A stretch of DNA of 64,000 nt from the NCBI GenBank assembly GCA_002709075.1, contig PAPV01000004.1, forward strand, positions 62,001-126,000. The letters are read 5' to 3'. The position numbers and the translations under genes were made by a program. How positions within the stretch are numbered: the first letter of the stretch is position 1; each line of letters opens with the position of its first letter. The notes beneath the pieces were generated by a model. It saw nothing but the letters and a program-made list of their open reading frames with translations. It was not told the origin of the DNA and made no database searches. The DNA is from Rhodospirillaceae bacterium. Lineage in GTDB: Bacteria > Pseudomonadota > Alphaproteobacteria > MPNO01 > UBA2964. Positions 18,839-27,059 of this stretch are shown one piece after another.

Positions 18839-19363
18839 TTATTTAATGCCGCATGCTTTTGCTGAAGCGCGATACGCTAAAGTAAAACCGATAAGAGAAT
18901 AGTAATCGGTCGTCAATGTACCGCGAGAGGACAGTCCCTTTATTACCAACTCGCGACCACTAAGCATCTCTCTCACTAATATTCGATCATCCTTTTTGTT
19001 GTTTGACCAAGCTGTACCTCCACTGGTAAATAATTTACGTTTTTGTCCATCAATTTCAGCCACTACAGCACTTTTACTCTTATAAATATATCCTGCTGTC
19101 ACCGACACTTCATCATAAATCTTTTCAGAGGGGCGATTAGTTACTTGTAAATAAGTTGGCCCACGACGGAGATATTTACCGGTTTTCTTCCTCGGTTCAG
19201 CATGGACGTAGCAAACCGAACGATTTTTAGATTTAATTATCCAAGCACTCCAGGTTTCTCCAATGTACAATTCTTTTGGTAAGGCCCTGAGTGCATCAGG
19301 CATCAGAAATAAACCGATCAGAAACGATAGGATGCTGCTTGAAAAACCAAATAAATTTCTCAT
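18839..19363 (-). CDS. Invasion-associated locus B (IalB) family secreted protein
   Basis: This is a 174-residue protein with a clear N-terminal signal peptide (hydrophobic residues 6-27, cleavage likely after ALRA near 28). The mature part has the IalB-like pattern: a W-x-A start (TWSAWIIKS), a cysteine in SVCYVHAEP, the block RGPTYLQVTNRP, and a late cysteine in SAKACGIK that probably forms a disulfide with the first. The family is widespread in free-living alphaproteobacteria, so the name does not imply virulence. The ATG abuts the TGA of the upstream SpoU gene with no gap. Role unknown, probably envelope-related. Confidence 0.85.
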   Translation of the reverse strand: MRNLFGFSSSILSFLIGLFLMPDALRALPKELYIGETWSAWIIKSKNRSVCYVHAEPRKKTGKYLRRGPTYLQVTNRPSEKIYDEVSVTAGYIYKSKSAVVAEIDGQKRKLFTSGGTAWSNNKKDDRILVREMLSGRELVIKGLSSRGTLTTDYYSLIGFTLAYRASAKACGIK

Positions 19364-19909
19364 TCAATTATTTCCTATTTTCTCATTTTGTTTTCTTTTC
19401 CGAGGGGGCCCAAAAAAAGGCTTTGGAACTGGTTCAATCGGCCCATTAGGAGAAGTAGGCCGCGCGCCAAATCGTCGACATGATAGCATTCGATCATACA
19501 TAATTACAGCACCCGCCGTTGCCACATTAAGTGAAAATTGTGTCGGAATTCTCACTATATGGTGACACAACTCCATTGTACCTAAAGACAAGCTACCGCG
19601 CTCCATTCCGAGGATATATGCTGCACATCTTGGGTGACAAAAACTTGGCAACTCGGTAGCCTCTTCGGTGATCTCTACACCAACAAGAACACACTCCCGT
19701 GGCAAATTAATGGTATTTATGTTATCAAACTCGTAAAATGGAATTTGATTCTTTGTGTTAGACGTGTCCGATTTTCTTATGTTTTCCTGGTAGTTTGCAG
19801 CGACGGTAAAAACAAAACTAGCCCCGAAAGCATGTGCGGAGCGATACAAATTACCTGCATTCATGGGCTTGCTTAGACCCTCAACACCGATGCCAAAATA
19901 ACCTCGCAT
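19364..19909 (-). CDS. SpoU/TrmH-family RNA 2'-O-methyltransferase
   Basis: This is a 181-residue protein with the SPOUT knot. Motif 1 begins at once as KPMNAGNLYRSAHAFGA, motif 2 is the AYILGMERGSLS loop, and motif 3 is IRIPTQF-like (VRIPTQFSLNVATAGAVIMYDRML). The family methylates ribose 2'-OH in tRNA or rRNA using SAM. It lacks the N-terminal substrate-binding domain of RlmB and has a basic, proline-rich tail. It directly abuts the downstream IalB gene. The RNA target cannot be assigned. Confidence 0.88.
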   Translation of the reverse strand: MRGYFGIGVEGLSKPMNAGNLYRSAHAFGASFVFTVAANYQENIRKSDTSNTKNQIPFYEFDNINTINLPRECVLVGVEITEEATELPSFCHPRCAAYILGMERGSLSLGTMELCHHIVRIPTQFSLNVATAGAVIMYDRMLSCRRFGARPTSPNGPIEPVPKPFFGPPRKRKQNEKIGNN

Positions 19910-20097
19910 AAATTTTTAGCCCAAATAACTGATCATCTATTTTTTACACAAAGATCTTTCCACTTTCGCTCTTGTACCGCAATGGCAAACCCTTGTCATT
20001 GTTTTTAGAAATGCGTATTTTGAATAAAGCAGAATGATTTATTCTATTGCTTTTCAGCTTAAAATTCCCCGTTGAAAAATAATTTTCTGCTAAGACA

Positions 20098-20856
20098 TCA
20101 ATTAATATTTGCAAGTTCACTTAAAGTTGGTCCTATTTCTTTTCGTAGAATCATATCGGCAAGTCCATCAAGAGGTGTTGCGTCTCGATTTATTATTGCC
20201 AAATAGGCGCCCTTTCTTTGTGCAAGCTTAACGAAACCTGCTGCGGGATACACCTGCAATGATGACCCGACAACCACAAAGCAGTTGCATGAAAGGGTTT
20301 CTTCCCGAGCCCGGCGCATGGGAACCTCTGGCATGGGTTGGCCAAATGAAATAGTACCGAGCTTAACTAAACCTCCACACTTACAACAATGAGGCAATTT
20401 TCCACGCCCCTTAAACTCCAACTTTATCGGTTCTAATTCATGACGCTGACCACAGTTCAGACAAATCGCGTAGGAGTTATTTCCGTGCAATTCTATGACC
20501 TTTTCATTTGGTGTCCCTGATGCTTGATGAAGAGCATCAATATTCTGGGTGATTACCGCAGAAATTTTTTTCTGACTCACTAGTTTTGTTATTGCATGGT
20601 GAGCCTCGTTCGGTTTTGCACTATCGATTTTATGTACATCCTGAAATTTCCTCTCCCAGGACACACGGCGTGCATCTTTTGACAAAAGAAATTCTTTATA
20701 CTGGATAGGCTTATATTTATTCCAAACACCCCTTGGACTCCGGAAATCAGGAATTCCTGAGTCAGTGCTTATTCCAGCACCTGTAAAAAAAACGCTAGGT
20801 TTGCTATCTTGAATAACTTGTTTTAGATCTTTTACCTTGCCAAAGTTATTTTTCAC
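20098..20856 (-). CDS. NAD-dependent protein deacylase, Sir2/CobB family
   Basis: This is a 252-residue sirtuin. The NAD-binding GAGISTDSGIPDFRS lies at residues 26-40, TQNIDALHQASG at 103-114, and the catalytic histidine is His124 in ELHGN. A structural zinc site is formed by Cys132, Cys135, Cys157 and Cys160. The enzyme removes acetyl or acyl groups from lysine using NAD. A possible partner is the acetyl-CoA synthetase at 60.6 kb, whose Lys607 motif is the classic substrate, but they are far apart. It stands alone, with 188 bp before the next gene. Confidence 0.93.
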   Translation of the reverse strand: MKNNFGKVKDLKQVIQDSKPSVFFTGAGISTDSGIPDFRSPRGVWNKYKPIQYKEFLLSKDARRVSWERKFQDVHKIDSAKPNEAHHAITKLVSQKKISAVITQNIDALHQASGTPNEKVIELHGNNSYAICLNCGQRHELEPIKLEFKGRGKLPHCCKCGGLVKLGTISFGQPMPEVPMRRAREETLSCNCFVVVGSSLQVYPAAGFVKLAQRKGAYLAIINRDATPLDGLADMILRKEIGPTLSELANIN

Positions 20857-20944
20857 AAAAAACTCATGTCGCTAACAATTTGACTACCGATAATATTAAG
20901 CTTTTGACACAGTTCCATCTACGCTAAATAGCGTATGGGTGTAT

Positions 20945-21799
20945 TCAACCAAGCATGCCGTATCCCTCTAATGTAAGTCTTCGCATTAACCTTGGTTCCT
21001 GACGCGGAAAATTTTTGCGCTTATGAATTGACGCATAATTGTCCCACATAACCAGGTCACCCTCGCACCATTTGTGCTCGAACACAATTGAAGGATCTTC
21101 TGATATAGTAAAAAGCTGTTCCAACACTTCTTCGTTCTCCTGTGGTTCCAGCCCTTCTATTTTAGCACTCATCAATCTACTGATGTAAAGAGCTTTCCTC
21201 CCTGTTACTGGATGAGTAACGAACAAAGGCTGTTCATACTTTAACATTCCAGAAATATCGGTCTTGTATATATCTATTCGTTCGCGTCGCTTGTAGTCAT
21301 GGAGTTGTAATACTTTTCGTCCTTCTAGTCTGGAACGAAGGTTTCTAGGAATGTTGTCATATGCTTTATACATGTTTGCGAAGCAGGTCTCACCCCCCCA
21401 GCTCGGAATAGTAACTGCGTATAATAATGTAGCCTTATGCGGATTTGGGTAGTAACTAGTATCATGGTGAAACCACATTTCCCCATCACCAAACGAACCA
21501 ATTGGCTCTCCTGTTTTTTTATCTTTAATATTAGTTACTAACATAAAAGGGGTATCGTATTTACCACCCGGTGTGCTTCCATTTGGCGATTTTTTACGTT
21601 CTCCAAGCGCTCCAAATTGCTTTGCAAAAAATACTTGGTCTTTTTCACTGAATTGTTGATTGCGGAAAACAATTACAACGTGTTCATGAAAAGCAGCTTC
21701 GATAACTTCCCTATCTCCACCACTCAATTTTTGATGCAGATCAACTCCACTTATTAACGCGCCACAAGCGTCAGAGAGTTTTTCAACACTAATCGACAT
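20945..21799 (-). CDS. TauD/TfdA-family 2-oxoglutarate-dependent dioxygenase
   Basis: This is a 284-residue Fe(II)/2-oxoglutarate oxygenase. The facial triad is His111 and Asp113 in FHHDTS and His259 in SIHKRKNF. Arg270 and Arg274 are placed to bind 2-oxoglutarate. TauD-like enzymes hydroxylate taurine, sulfonates, aryloxyalkanoates and similar small acids. The phrase WFHHDTSYYPNPHKATLLYAV is the core family region. No sulfonate transport genes are adjacent, so the substrate is unknown. A 133-bp gap separates it from a divergent EamA gene that could export or import a related compound. Confidence 0.9.
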   Translation of the reverse strand: MSISVEKLSDACGALISGVDLHQKLSGGDREVIEAAFHEHVVIVFRNQQFSEKDQVFFAKQFGALGERKKSPNGSTPGGKYDTPFMLVTNIKDKKTGEPIGSFGDGEMWFHHDTSYYPNPHKATLLYAVTIPSWGGETCFANMYKAYDNIPRNLRSRLEGRKVLQLHDYKRRERIDIYKTDISGMLKYEQPLFVTHPVTGRKALYISRLMSAKIEGLEPQENEEVLEQLFTISEDPSIVFEHKWCEGDLVMWDNYASIHKRKNFPRQEPRLMRRLTLEGYGMLG

Positions 21800-21932
21800 G
21801 GTCTTTCTCCATCTCCAATTGATCAGTTCTAATTCTAATCTATTCTTTGTTAATTATTATAGATTTAACTACCCTTATCTCCAATAGCTTTTATTCGCAA
21901 ATAATTAAACCTTCACTCACTGGTGCAAAATA

Positions 21933-22847
21933 ATGTTCAACGCTCTAATACAAACTTTACGAGCCGGCCTGTGGGACCGTCTAACACCAAATCTTCGGGG
22001 TATTTTCTGGTTTTCGATCGGCACTCTTTTATTTGCTACCGTAGATGTAGTAGTGAAATATTTAGGTCGCAGCTTTCACCCACTTGAGCTGGCATTTTTC
22101 CGTTATTTCGTTGGTACAATATTATTGCTACCGTTGTTCATAAGACACGGTATAGTTGGAATGAAAACTAGTGTTTTCGGACTCCATTTTCTTCGATTAA
22201 GCTTCGCTTACCTGGCACAACTGTGCATTTTCATTGCTGTGATATATTTGCCTTTGGCGGATGCGACAGCACTCAGTTTTTCAAAACCGCTTTTTACCAC
22301 TGTTGTTGCCATGATCATTTTGAGAGAAGTAGTTAGCAAAATTAGGTGGCTTGCAACTGGCGTAGGTTTTTTTGGCGTACTATTAATGATTCAACCCGGA
22401 ATAGGTGCCTTTAACCCTATTGCCTTATTCGCAATTCTATCTGCATTGTTTTTCGCATTAGGAAATGTGTTGATACGTATACTTGCTCGAACTGAACCAG
22501 CTACACGGATCTTATTTTATTATCACTCTGGAGGTCTTTTGGTAGGATTTATTACCGTTGTATGGGTGTGGAAAACTCCGGTAGGCGGCGAATGGGTACC
22601 TTTAATCCTAATTGGCATGCTCACAACCCTTGCGATGATTTGTTACGTAAAAGCATTTTCAGTTGGTGAGGCGAGTGCAATCGGCCCGACTGAATACGTT
22701 AGACTAATTTACGCTGCTACCTTCGGGTATTTTTTATTCAATGAATTACCAAATCTTTGGACTGTGATTGGCGCCCTGATAATTATAGGAACATCATTGT
22801 TAATTGCTCGCGAGGAATCTCAGTCCATTAAAAGAGAAACTCATTAA
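21933..22847 (+). CDS. DMT superfamily transporter, EamA domain pair
   Basis: This is a 304-residue membrane protein with about ten hydrophobic segments and a short basic N-terminus. EamA features include HPLELAFFRYFVG in repeat 1 and the SAIGPTEYVRLIYAATFGYFLFNELP segment in repeat 2. The substrate is unknown. The gene is divergent from the TauD-like dioxygenase, and its stop overlaps the stop of the next EamA gene by 4 bp in a tail-to-tail arrangement. The N-terminal pattern RGIFWF matches RGIFWM of that neighbour. Confidence 0.85.
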   Translation: MFNALIQTLRAGLWDRLTPNLRGIFWFSIGTLLFATVDVVVKYLGRSFHPLELAFFRYFVGTILLLPLFIRHGIVGMKTSVFGLHFLRLSFAYLAQLCIFIAVIYLPLADATALSFSKPLFTTVVAMIILREVVSKIRWLATGVGFFGVLLMIQPGIGAFNPIALFAILSALFFALGNVLIRILARTEPATRILFYYHSGGLLVGFITVVWVWKTPVGGEWVPLILIGMLTTLAMICYVKAFSVGEASAIGPTEYVRLIYAATFGYFLFNELPNLWTVIGALIIIGTSLLIAREESQSIKRETH

Positions 22848-23779
22848 GCCTTGGACTGTTTAGCATTTTTTTTGATTTCGCGCTGCTTTCGCAAGAAAGC
22901 CTCGCGCTGAGCAATGTAATACGTACTAGCAAATATAATCAGCGCACCAACTCCCGTCATCAAGTCTGGAACCTCTGAGAAAATGAATATACCCAAAACA
23001 ACCGCAAAAGGAAGTTTTGTAAAGTTAAATGGCATTACTACAGCGGCTTCCCCTGCTGCAACTGCCCTGGTTACACCCTGCACTGCCAGTAGGGAAAAAA
23101 TTCCTAGAGCCAATATCAACGGGATATGTTCCAAATGAATTGGATTCCAAGTGTAAATTGCTGGTCCGAGGCTTAAAAACATCATCCCCAGAAACACGTA
23201 TAACACGATTTTACTACTGCTATCCGTAACAGAGAGTGTTTTGGTAGTTACATTAACTAATGCGTATGCTGCGCTAGTGACTAACACCGCGAGCATCGAC
23301 CATGAAATTTCTATAAAGCCGGGTCTAATAATCACCATAGCTCCTATAAAACCTATTACCAATGCAGCTCCGCGACGTATTCCTACATATTCACCTAGAA
23401 TAACCGCAACGAAAAGGACCGTGAAGAGTGGCGTAGTGAACATTAACCCAGTCACAGTTTGGAGCTCTAGGTTTCCGAGAGCCCACATTAGTAAAATCAT
23501 ACCACCAAAATTTAATCCTGTTCTGATAGAATAGGTCCCGACCTTAGTGGTTGCCATTACGTGGATGCCGACTTTACATAACCAAGGCAAAAGTAACAGA
23601 ACACCAAGAGTTGATCTAAAAAAAACAATCTGAAAAGTTTCAAAACCTTCTTTTGAGAGATACCTAACACTGGCGTAGGTCGCAGCATAAAATGCTGAAG
23701 CGAACAACATCCAAAAAATTCCACGCGTATTCCCTGGTAATGCACTAAAGATCTTGATTGCTTTTTTGATTAAAGTCAT
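22844..23779 (-). CDS. DMT superfamily transporter, EamA domain pair
   Basis: This is a 311-residue membrane protein from the ATG at 23777-23779, with about ten transmembrane segments, two EamA repeats and a lysine-rich C-terminal tail. An upstream in-frame ATG at 23845 would add 22 polar residues unlike those of the neighbouring EamA genes. I prefer the shorter form because it matches the 21933-22847 protein in N-terminal length. The motif ETFQIVFFRSTLGVLLLLPWL is the family's repeat-1 region. The two genes converge with a 4-bp overlap of their stops. The substrate is unknown. Confidence 0.83.
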   Translation of the reverse strand: MTLIKKAIKIFSALPGNTRGIFWMLFASAFYAATYASVRYLSKEGFETFQIVFFRSTLGVLLLLPWLCKVGIHVMATTKVGTYSIRTGLNFGGMILLMWALGNLELQTVTGLMFTTPLFTVLFVAVILGEYVGIRRGAALVIGFIGAMVIIRPGFIEISWSMLAVLVTSAAYALVNVTTKTLSVTDSSSKIVLYVFLGMMFLSLGPAIYTWNPIHLEHIPLILALGIFSLLAVQGVTRAVAAGEAAVVMPFNFTKLPFAVVLGIFIFSEVPDLMTGVGALIIFASTYYIAQREAFLRKQREIKKNAKQSKA

Positions 23780-23949
23780 TGTTAATAGGCCTTGGGCTGA
23801 TGTATCAGCTGAATGAATTTGATTTAAATAGACATCAAGTTTCATAAACTGATTTACTAATTATAAAAATACTTCAACGAGATTGAAGTTTTTATATCTT
23901 CCGAATAAGAATTTTTTATCAATAAACAATTTCAGAGGTTCAACATACT

Positions 23950-24432
23950 TTAATCCGGCAAATTATCTGTATGCGAGACGTAATCTAAGGGCAAAGCAGT
24001 GGTAAATTTCAATTCTTCCATTGCAAAACTTGAACTGACATCTTGTAGATCAACTTCTTCTATCAATCGTTTGTAAAAATCATCATACGCTGCGATGTCA
24101 GGCACAACAACTCGAAGCAAATAATCTACATCCCCGCTCATTCGATAAAACTCTACGACCTCTGGAAACTGTTGTACAGCCTCAGAAAAACTCTCTGCCC
24201 AATTAGCATTATGATTACTAGTTCTTACTGATACAAATGCTGTTACACCAACATTAAGAGCTCTAGAGTCGAGAAGTGCAACACGTTTTCTAATAACCCC
24301 GGAAGCTTCGAGCCTTTGAATGCGGTTCCAGCAAGGCGAAGTTGAGAGAGACACTTTTGATGCTATCGCGCTAATTGACAAAGAGGCATCATTTTGTATG
24401 CAGCGCAAAATTTTTAAATCAATTTTATCCAT
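23950..24432 (-). CDS. Lrp/AsnC family transcriptional regulator
   Basis: This is a 160-residue regulator. An N-terminal winged helix-turn-helix (about residues 1-60, DLKILRCIQNDASLSISAIASKV, with the recognition helix near WNRIQRLEASG) is followed by the RAM/AsnC ligand domain (about 65-150). Lrp-type proteins bind amino acids and control amino-acid metabolism or export. It lies 170 bp upstream of a same-strand EamA gene, so amino-acid-responsive control of that exporter is a reasonable guess. The effector is unknown. Confidence 0.93.
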   Translation of the reverse strand: MDKIDLKILRCIQNDASLSISAIASKVSLSTSPCWNRIQRLEASGVIRKRVALLDSRALNVGVTAFVSVRTSNHNANWAESFSEAVQQFPEVVEFYRMSGDVDYLLRVVVPDIAAYDDFYKRLIEEVDLQDVSSSFAMEELKFTTALPLDYVSHTDNLPD

Positions 24433-24537
24433 AACAACACATTTTCCTCACTAAGCTCACACCATTTAATACCGAATAAAATATCACTACAAACAGCACA
24501 CATTAATACTTTTTTTCAACGTTATCCGCGTTTAACT

Positions 24538-25665
24538 TCATCCTAACAGAGTTAACACTCCGGAATACCCGTGGAGACTGTTATTGGATATTTCGCCATT
24601 TGCAAAGAATCCAATCAACGGTAAGTCGCCAAGAATTTTCTGAATGGTTTTTAACTCCACCGAACCTTTGCCAAAAAGATTAGGTCCACGGGCAACACAT
24701 GAAATATAAAAAGCTGCTTTTATCGGCACATCCATTCGGTTCTTTAAATCGGATACCATGCGTTTTAGATCAGAAATTGCACTAGCACCATCACGTCTAA
24801 CAAACATTACCATGTCGCCAACGTCTACAAAATCTCCGATCGCGACAGTACCATCATCAGGGGATACACCGACTAGATTTCGTACTAAGTAATCTCCGGT
24901 ATCACTTCCTCGGACAGGCAAAGCTGCATGGACATAACCCTGAGTCCGTCTCAGGTCATGTGCTAACAAATCTCCTATATCGTCGCGAAAAACCTCAAAA
25001 GCGGGACGTTTATCAAGGCTTTGGATTATATTTCCTTCAACTGAGGTAACCATGTGAAACCCTCCTATTGGAGTGCATCCTTGAGTAATCCCGGTACAAG
25101 CTTTGATTTCCGATCCAAATAAAATTCCTGATACGCCACCATCCGTTACTTCATCAACAACCTGCTCATGAGCACCTCGTGATGAAGTGATACCTCCCAC
25201 GAGAAAGCAGCCGGTTGATCCTTGTATCATAGCTAATGTTTTTTCAATATTTGGCACTCTTGGATCTGCATGCACAAGTCCAAGTGTGGGGTTTTTGTCT
25301 TTTGCCCAGTGCAAAAATTCTGGTTTTAATTCAATTGTATCTGGTTTTATTACTGGCAGTGTATGAAAACTATTGACGGGTAAATGCCCTACCATGACTG
25401 CCATAGCTGGAACATCGAATAACTCTTCCCCAGAAATACAAATACCAAAACCGAGTGTACCGACCCAGTTATGAATATTAGTTTTAGATCGAAGCAAATT
25501 AAAAATCGACCTGACGTCCTCATCTAAGCAGTCGGTCATATACAGGAAACCGACGTTAGTGCCCCTTGGCAAATCCCCGAGATTCTCCAAGCAGGTCCTT
25601 GTTAAATTTTCCCAATCACCGCCCGACGCATGAACAACATGAAAATCTGATGATAAAATTGTCAT
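24538..25665 (-). CDS. FIST-domain sensory protein
   Basis: This is a 375-residue protein with an N-terminal FIST domain (about residues 20-220) and a C-terminal FIST_C domain (about 225-365). The ending LIGFFANGEISNN is the classic FIST_C signature. FIST domains are proposed to sense small ligands such as amino acids, in signalling proteins or alone. No kinase or GGDEF domain is attached. Its start overlaps the stop of the upstream SGNH esterase by 4 bp, so the two are coexpressed. The ligand and partner are unknown. Confidence 0.87.
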   Translation of the reverse strand: MTILSSDFHVVHASGGDWENLTRTCLENLGDLPRGTNVGFLYMTDCLDEDVRSIFNLLRSKTNIHNWVGTLGFGICISGEELFDVPAMAVMVGHLPVNSFHTLPVIKPDTIELKPEFLHWAKDKNPTLGLVHADPRVPNIEKTLAMIQGSTGCFLVGGITSSRGAHEQVVDEVTDGGVSGILFGSEIKACTGITQGCTPIGGFHMVTSVEGNIIQSLDKRPAFEVFRDDIGDLLAHDLRRTQGYVHAALPVRGSDTGDYLVRNLVGVSPDDGTVAIGDFVDVGDMVMFVRRDGASAISDLKRMVSDLKNRMDVPIKAAFYISCVARGPNLFGKGSVELKTIQKILGDLPLIGFFANGEISNNSLHGYSGVLTLLG

Positions 25666-26309
25666 TTGTTTTTCCTTACACTCTCAATCAGCCTCGTTAC
25701 ATATGATACCATGTGATCAAGTATTACTCTGACCCCCTTTTTATTTGGGTGGATGCCATCCTTCTGATTGAGTTCTGGCACCGCCGCTACACCTTTGAGA
25801 AAAAACGGGAAAAACAAAATATCGTGTTTTTGTGCAAGAAACGGATATACTGCATTGAATTCAGCAGTGTAAAGAGGTCCAAAATTAGGGGGCGCACGCA
25901 TCCCAGCTAAGAGCACAGCTATGTTATTAACTCTCAAAACGGTTATAATTGCATCGAGATTTTTCCTTAAATCCTGTGAATCCAAACCCCGAAGCCCGTC
26001 GTTGGCACCAAGTGCTAGAATAACGGCATCAGGTTTGTCAGCCAAAGCCCAATTCAGTCTAGATCTTCCTCCAGCACTTGTATCACCAGAGACACCCCCG
26101 TTTAAAACTTCAACACTATAACCCATCATCTTTAGTTTTCTTTGAAGTTGAGACGGAAGCGCTTCCTCTGGCAAAAGCCCATAACCGGCAGTTAAACTAT
26201 CACCCAATATAAGTAATTTTAGTTTTTCAGCCCGAGCAGACAGGCAAAAACCACACTCAAAAAAAATACAAACACTCAAAAAAAATATTAAATATTTGCT
26301 TTTCAACAT
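25662..26309 (-). CDS. tesA: SGNH-hydrolase, arylesterase/acyl-CoA thioesterase I (TesA-like)
   Basis: This is a 215-residue secreted hydrolase with an N-terminal signal peptide (about residues 1-27). Catalytic blocks are GDSLTAGYG with Ser38, a glycine block near GGVSGD, GAND with Asn103, and DGIHPN with Asp184 and His187. The family is periplasmic TesA/arylesterase, active on acyl thioesters and short esters. It is divergent from a LolD/YbbA-type ABC gene pair, as tesA is from ybbA-ybbP in E. coli. It overlaps the downstream FIST gene by 4 bp. Confidence 0.92.
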   Translation of the reverse strand: MLKSKYLIFFLSVCIFFECGFCLSARAEKLKLLILGDSLTAGYGLLPEEALPSQLQRKLKMMGYSVEVLNGGVSGDTSAGGRSRLNWALADKPDAVILALGANDGLRGLDSQDLRKNLDAIITVLRVNNIAVLLAGMRAPPNFGPLYTAEFNAVYPFLAQKHDILFFPFFLKGVAAVPELNQKDGIHPNKKGVRVILDHMVSYVTRLIESVRKNK

Positions 26310-26372
26310 TGAGACCGCTTATCTCCTTATCGTCAGAAGTTGTTACTTAATGTTAACGTATAAATAAACTTT

Positions 26373-27059
26373 ATGGGGCACTTTTCCATGATTTCATTGC
26401 GAGATATACATCTTACACTTGATGGGCCAGGAGGCCCCGTGAATATCTTAAAAGGCATTAATTTAGAGATCCGCTCTGGAGAGACTGTCAGTGTAGTTGG
26501 ACCCTCTGGGTCTGGAAAAACCTCTATGATGATGGTAATTGCAGGACTTGAAAACGCCTCCTCTGGAACTGTGGAGGTTGACGGTGTGGTTTTGAACAAG
26601 AAAAGTGAAGATGATCTGGCGCTCTTTCGTCGCAATCGGATGGGCATTGTATTTCAAAATTTCCATTTGCTTCCAACAATGACTGCACTAGAAAACGTTG
26701 CAATGCCTGCTGAGTTAGCAGGAGTGAAAGACGCGGTAGGCAGGGCCCGTTCAGGTTTACAAGCTGTTGGGCTAGGAAATAGAATTCAACACTACCCAAG
26801 ACAATTATCAGGTGGCGAACAACAACGCGTCGCACTTGCAAGAGCTTTCCTAATTAATCCCAAAATTTTGTTGGCGGATGAACCTACCGGCAACTTAGAT
26901 ATTAACACTGGTAAGTTAGTCATCGATTTGCTTTTTAAACTTTCAACACAACAACAAGCGACATTAGTTCTTATTACACATGACCCCGTGATTGCAAAAA
27001 AATGTTCGCGTCAAATTCAAATCAAAGATGGTTCCATCAACAGGGATTGTGAAAAATAG
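26373..27059 (+). CDS. ABC transporter ATP-binding protein, YbbA/LolD type
   Basis: This is a 228-residue nucleotide-binding subunit of the MacB/LolD group. Walker A is GPSGSGKT at residues 43-50, the signature LSGGEQQR at 145-152, Walker B ILLADE at 165-170, and the switch histidine lies in LITHD. It pairs with the 843-residue permease that follows, whose GTG start overlaps this gene's stop. Divergence from a tesA homologue mirrors the E. coli ybbA-ybbP locus. These mechanotransmission-type transporters act on envelope lipids or lipoproteins, and the substrate here is unproven. Confidence 0.92.
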   Translation: MGHFSMISLRDIHLTLDGPGGPVNILKGINLEIRSGETVSVVGPSGSGKTSMMMVIAGLENASSGTVEVDGVVLNKKSEDDLALFRRNRMGIVFQNFHLLPTMTALENVAMPAELAGVKDAVGRARSGLQAVGLGNRIQHYPRQLSGGEQQRVALARAFLINPKILLADEPTGNLDINTGKLVIDLLFKLSTQQQATLVLITHDPVIAKKCSRQIQIKDGSINRDCEK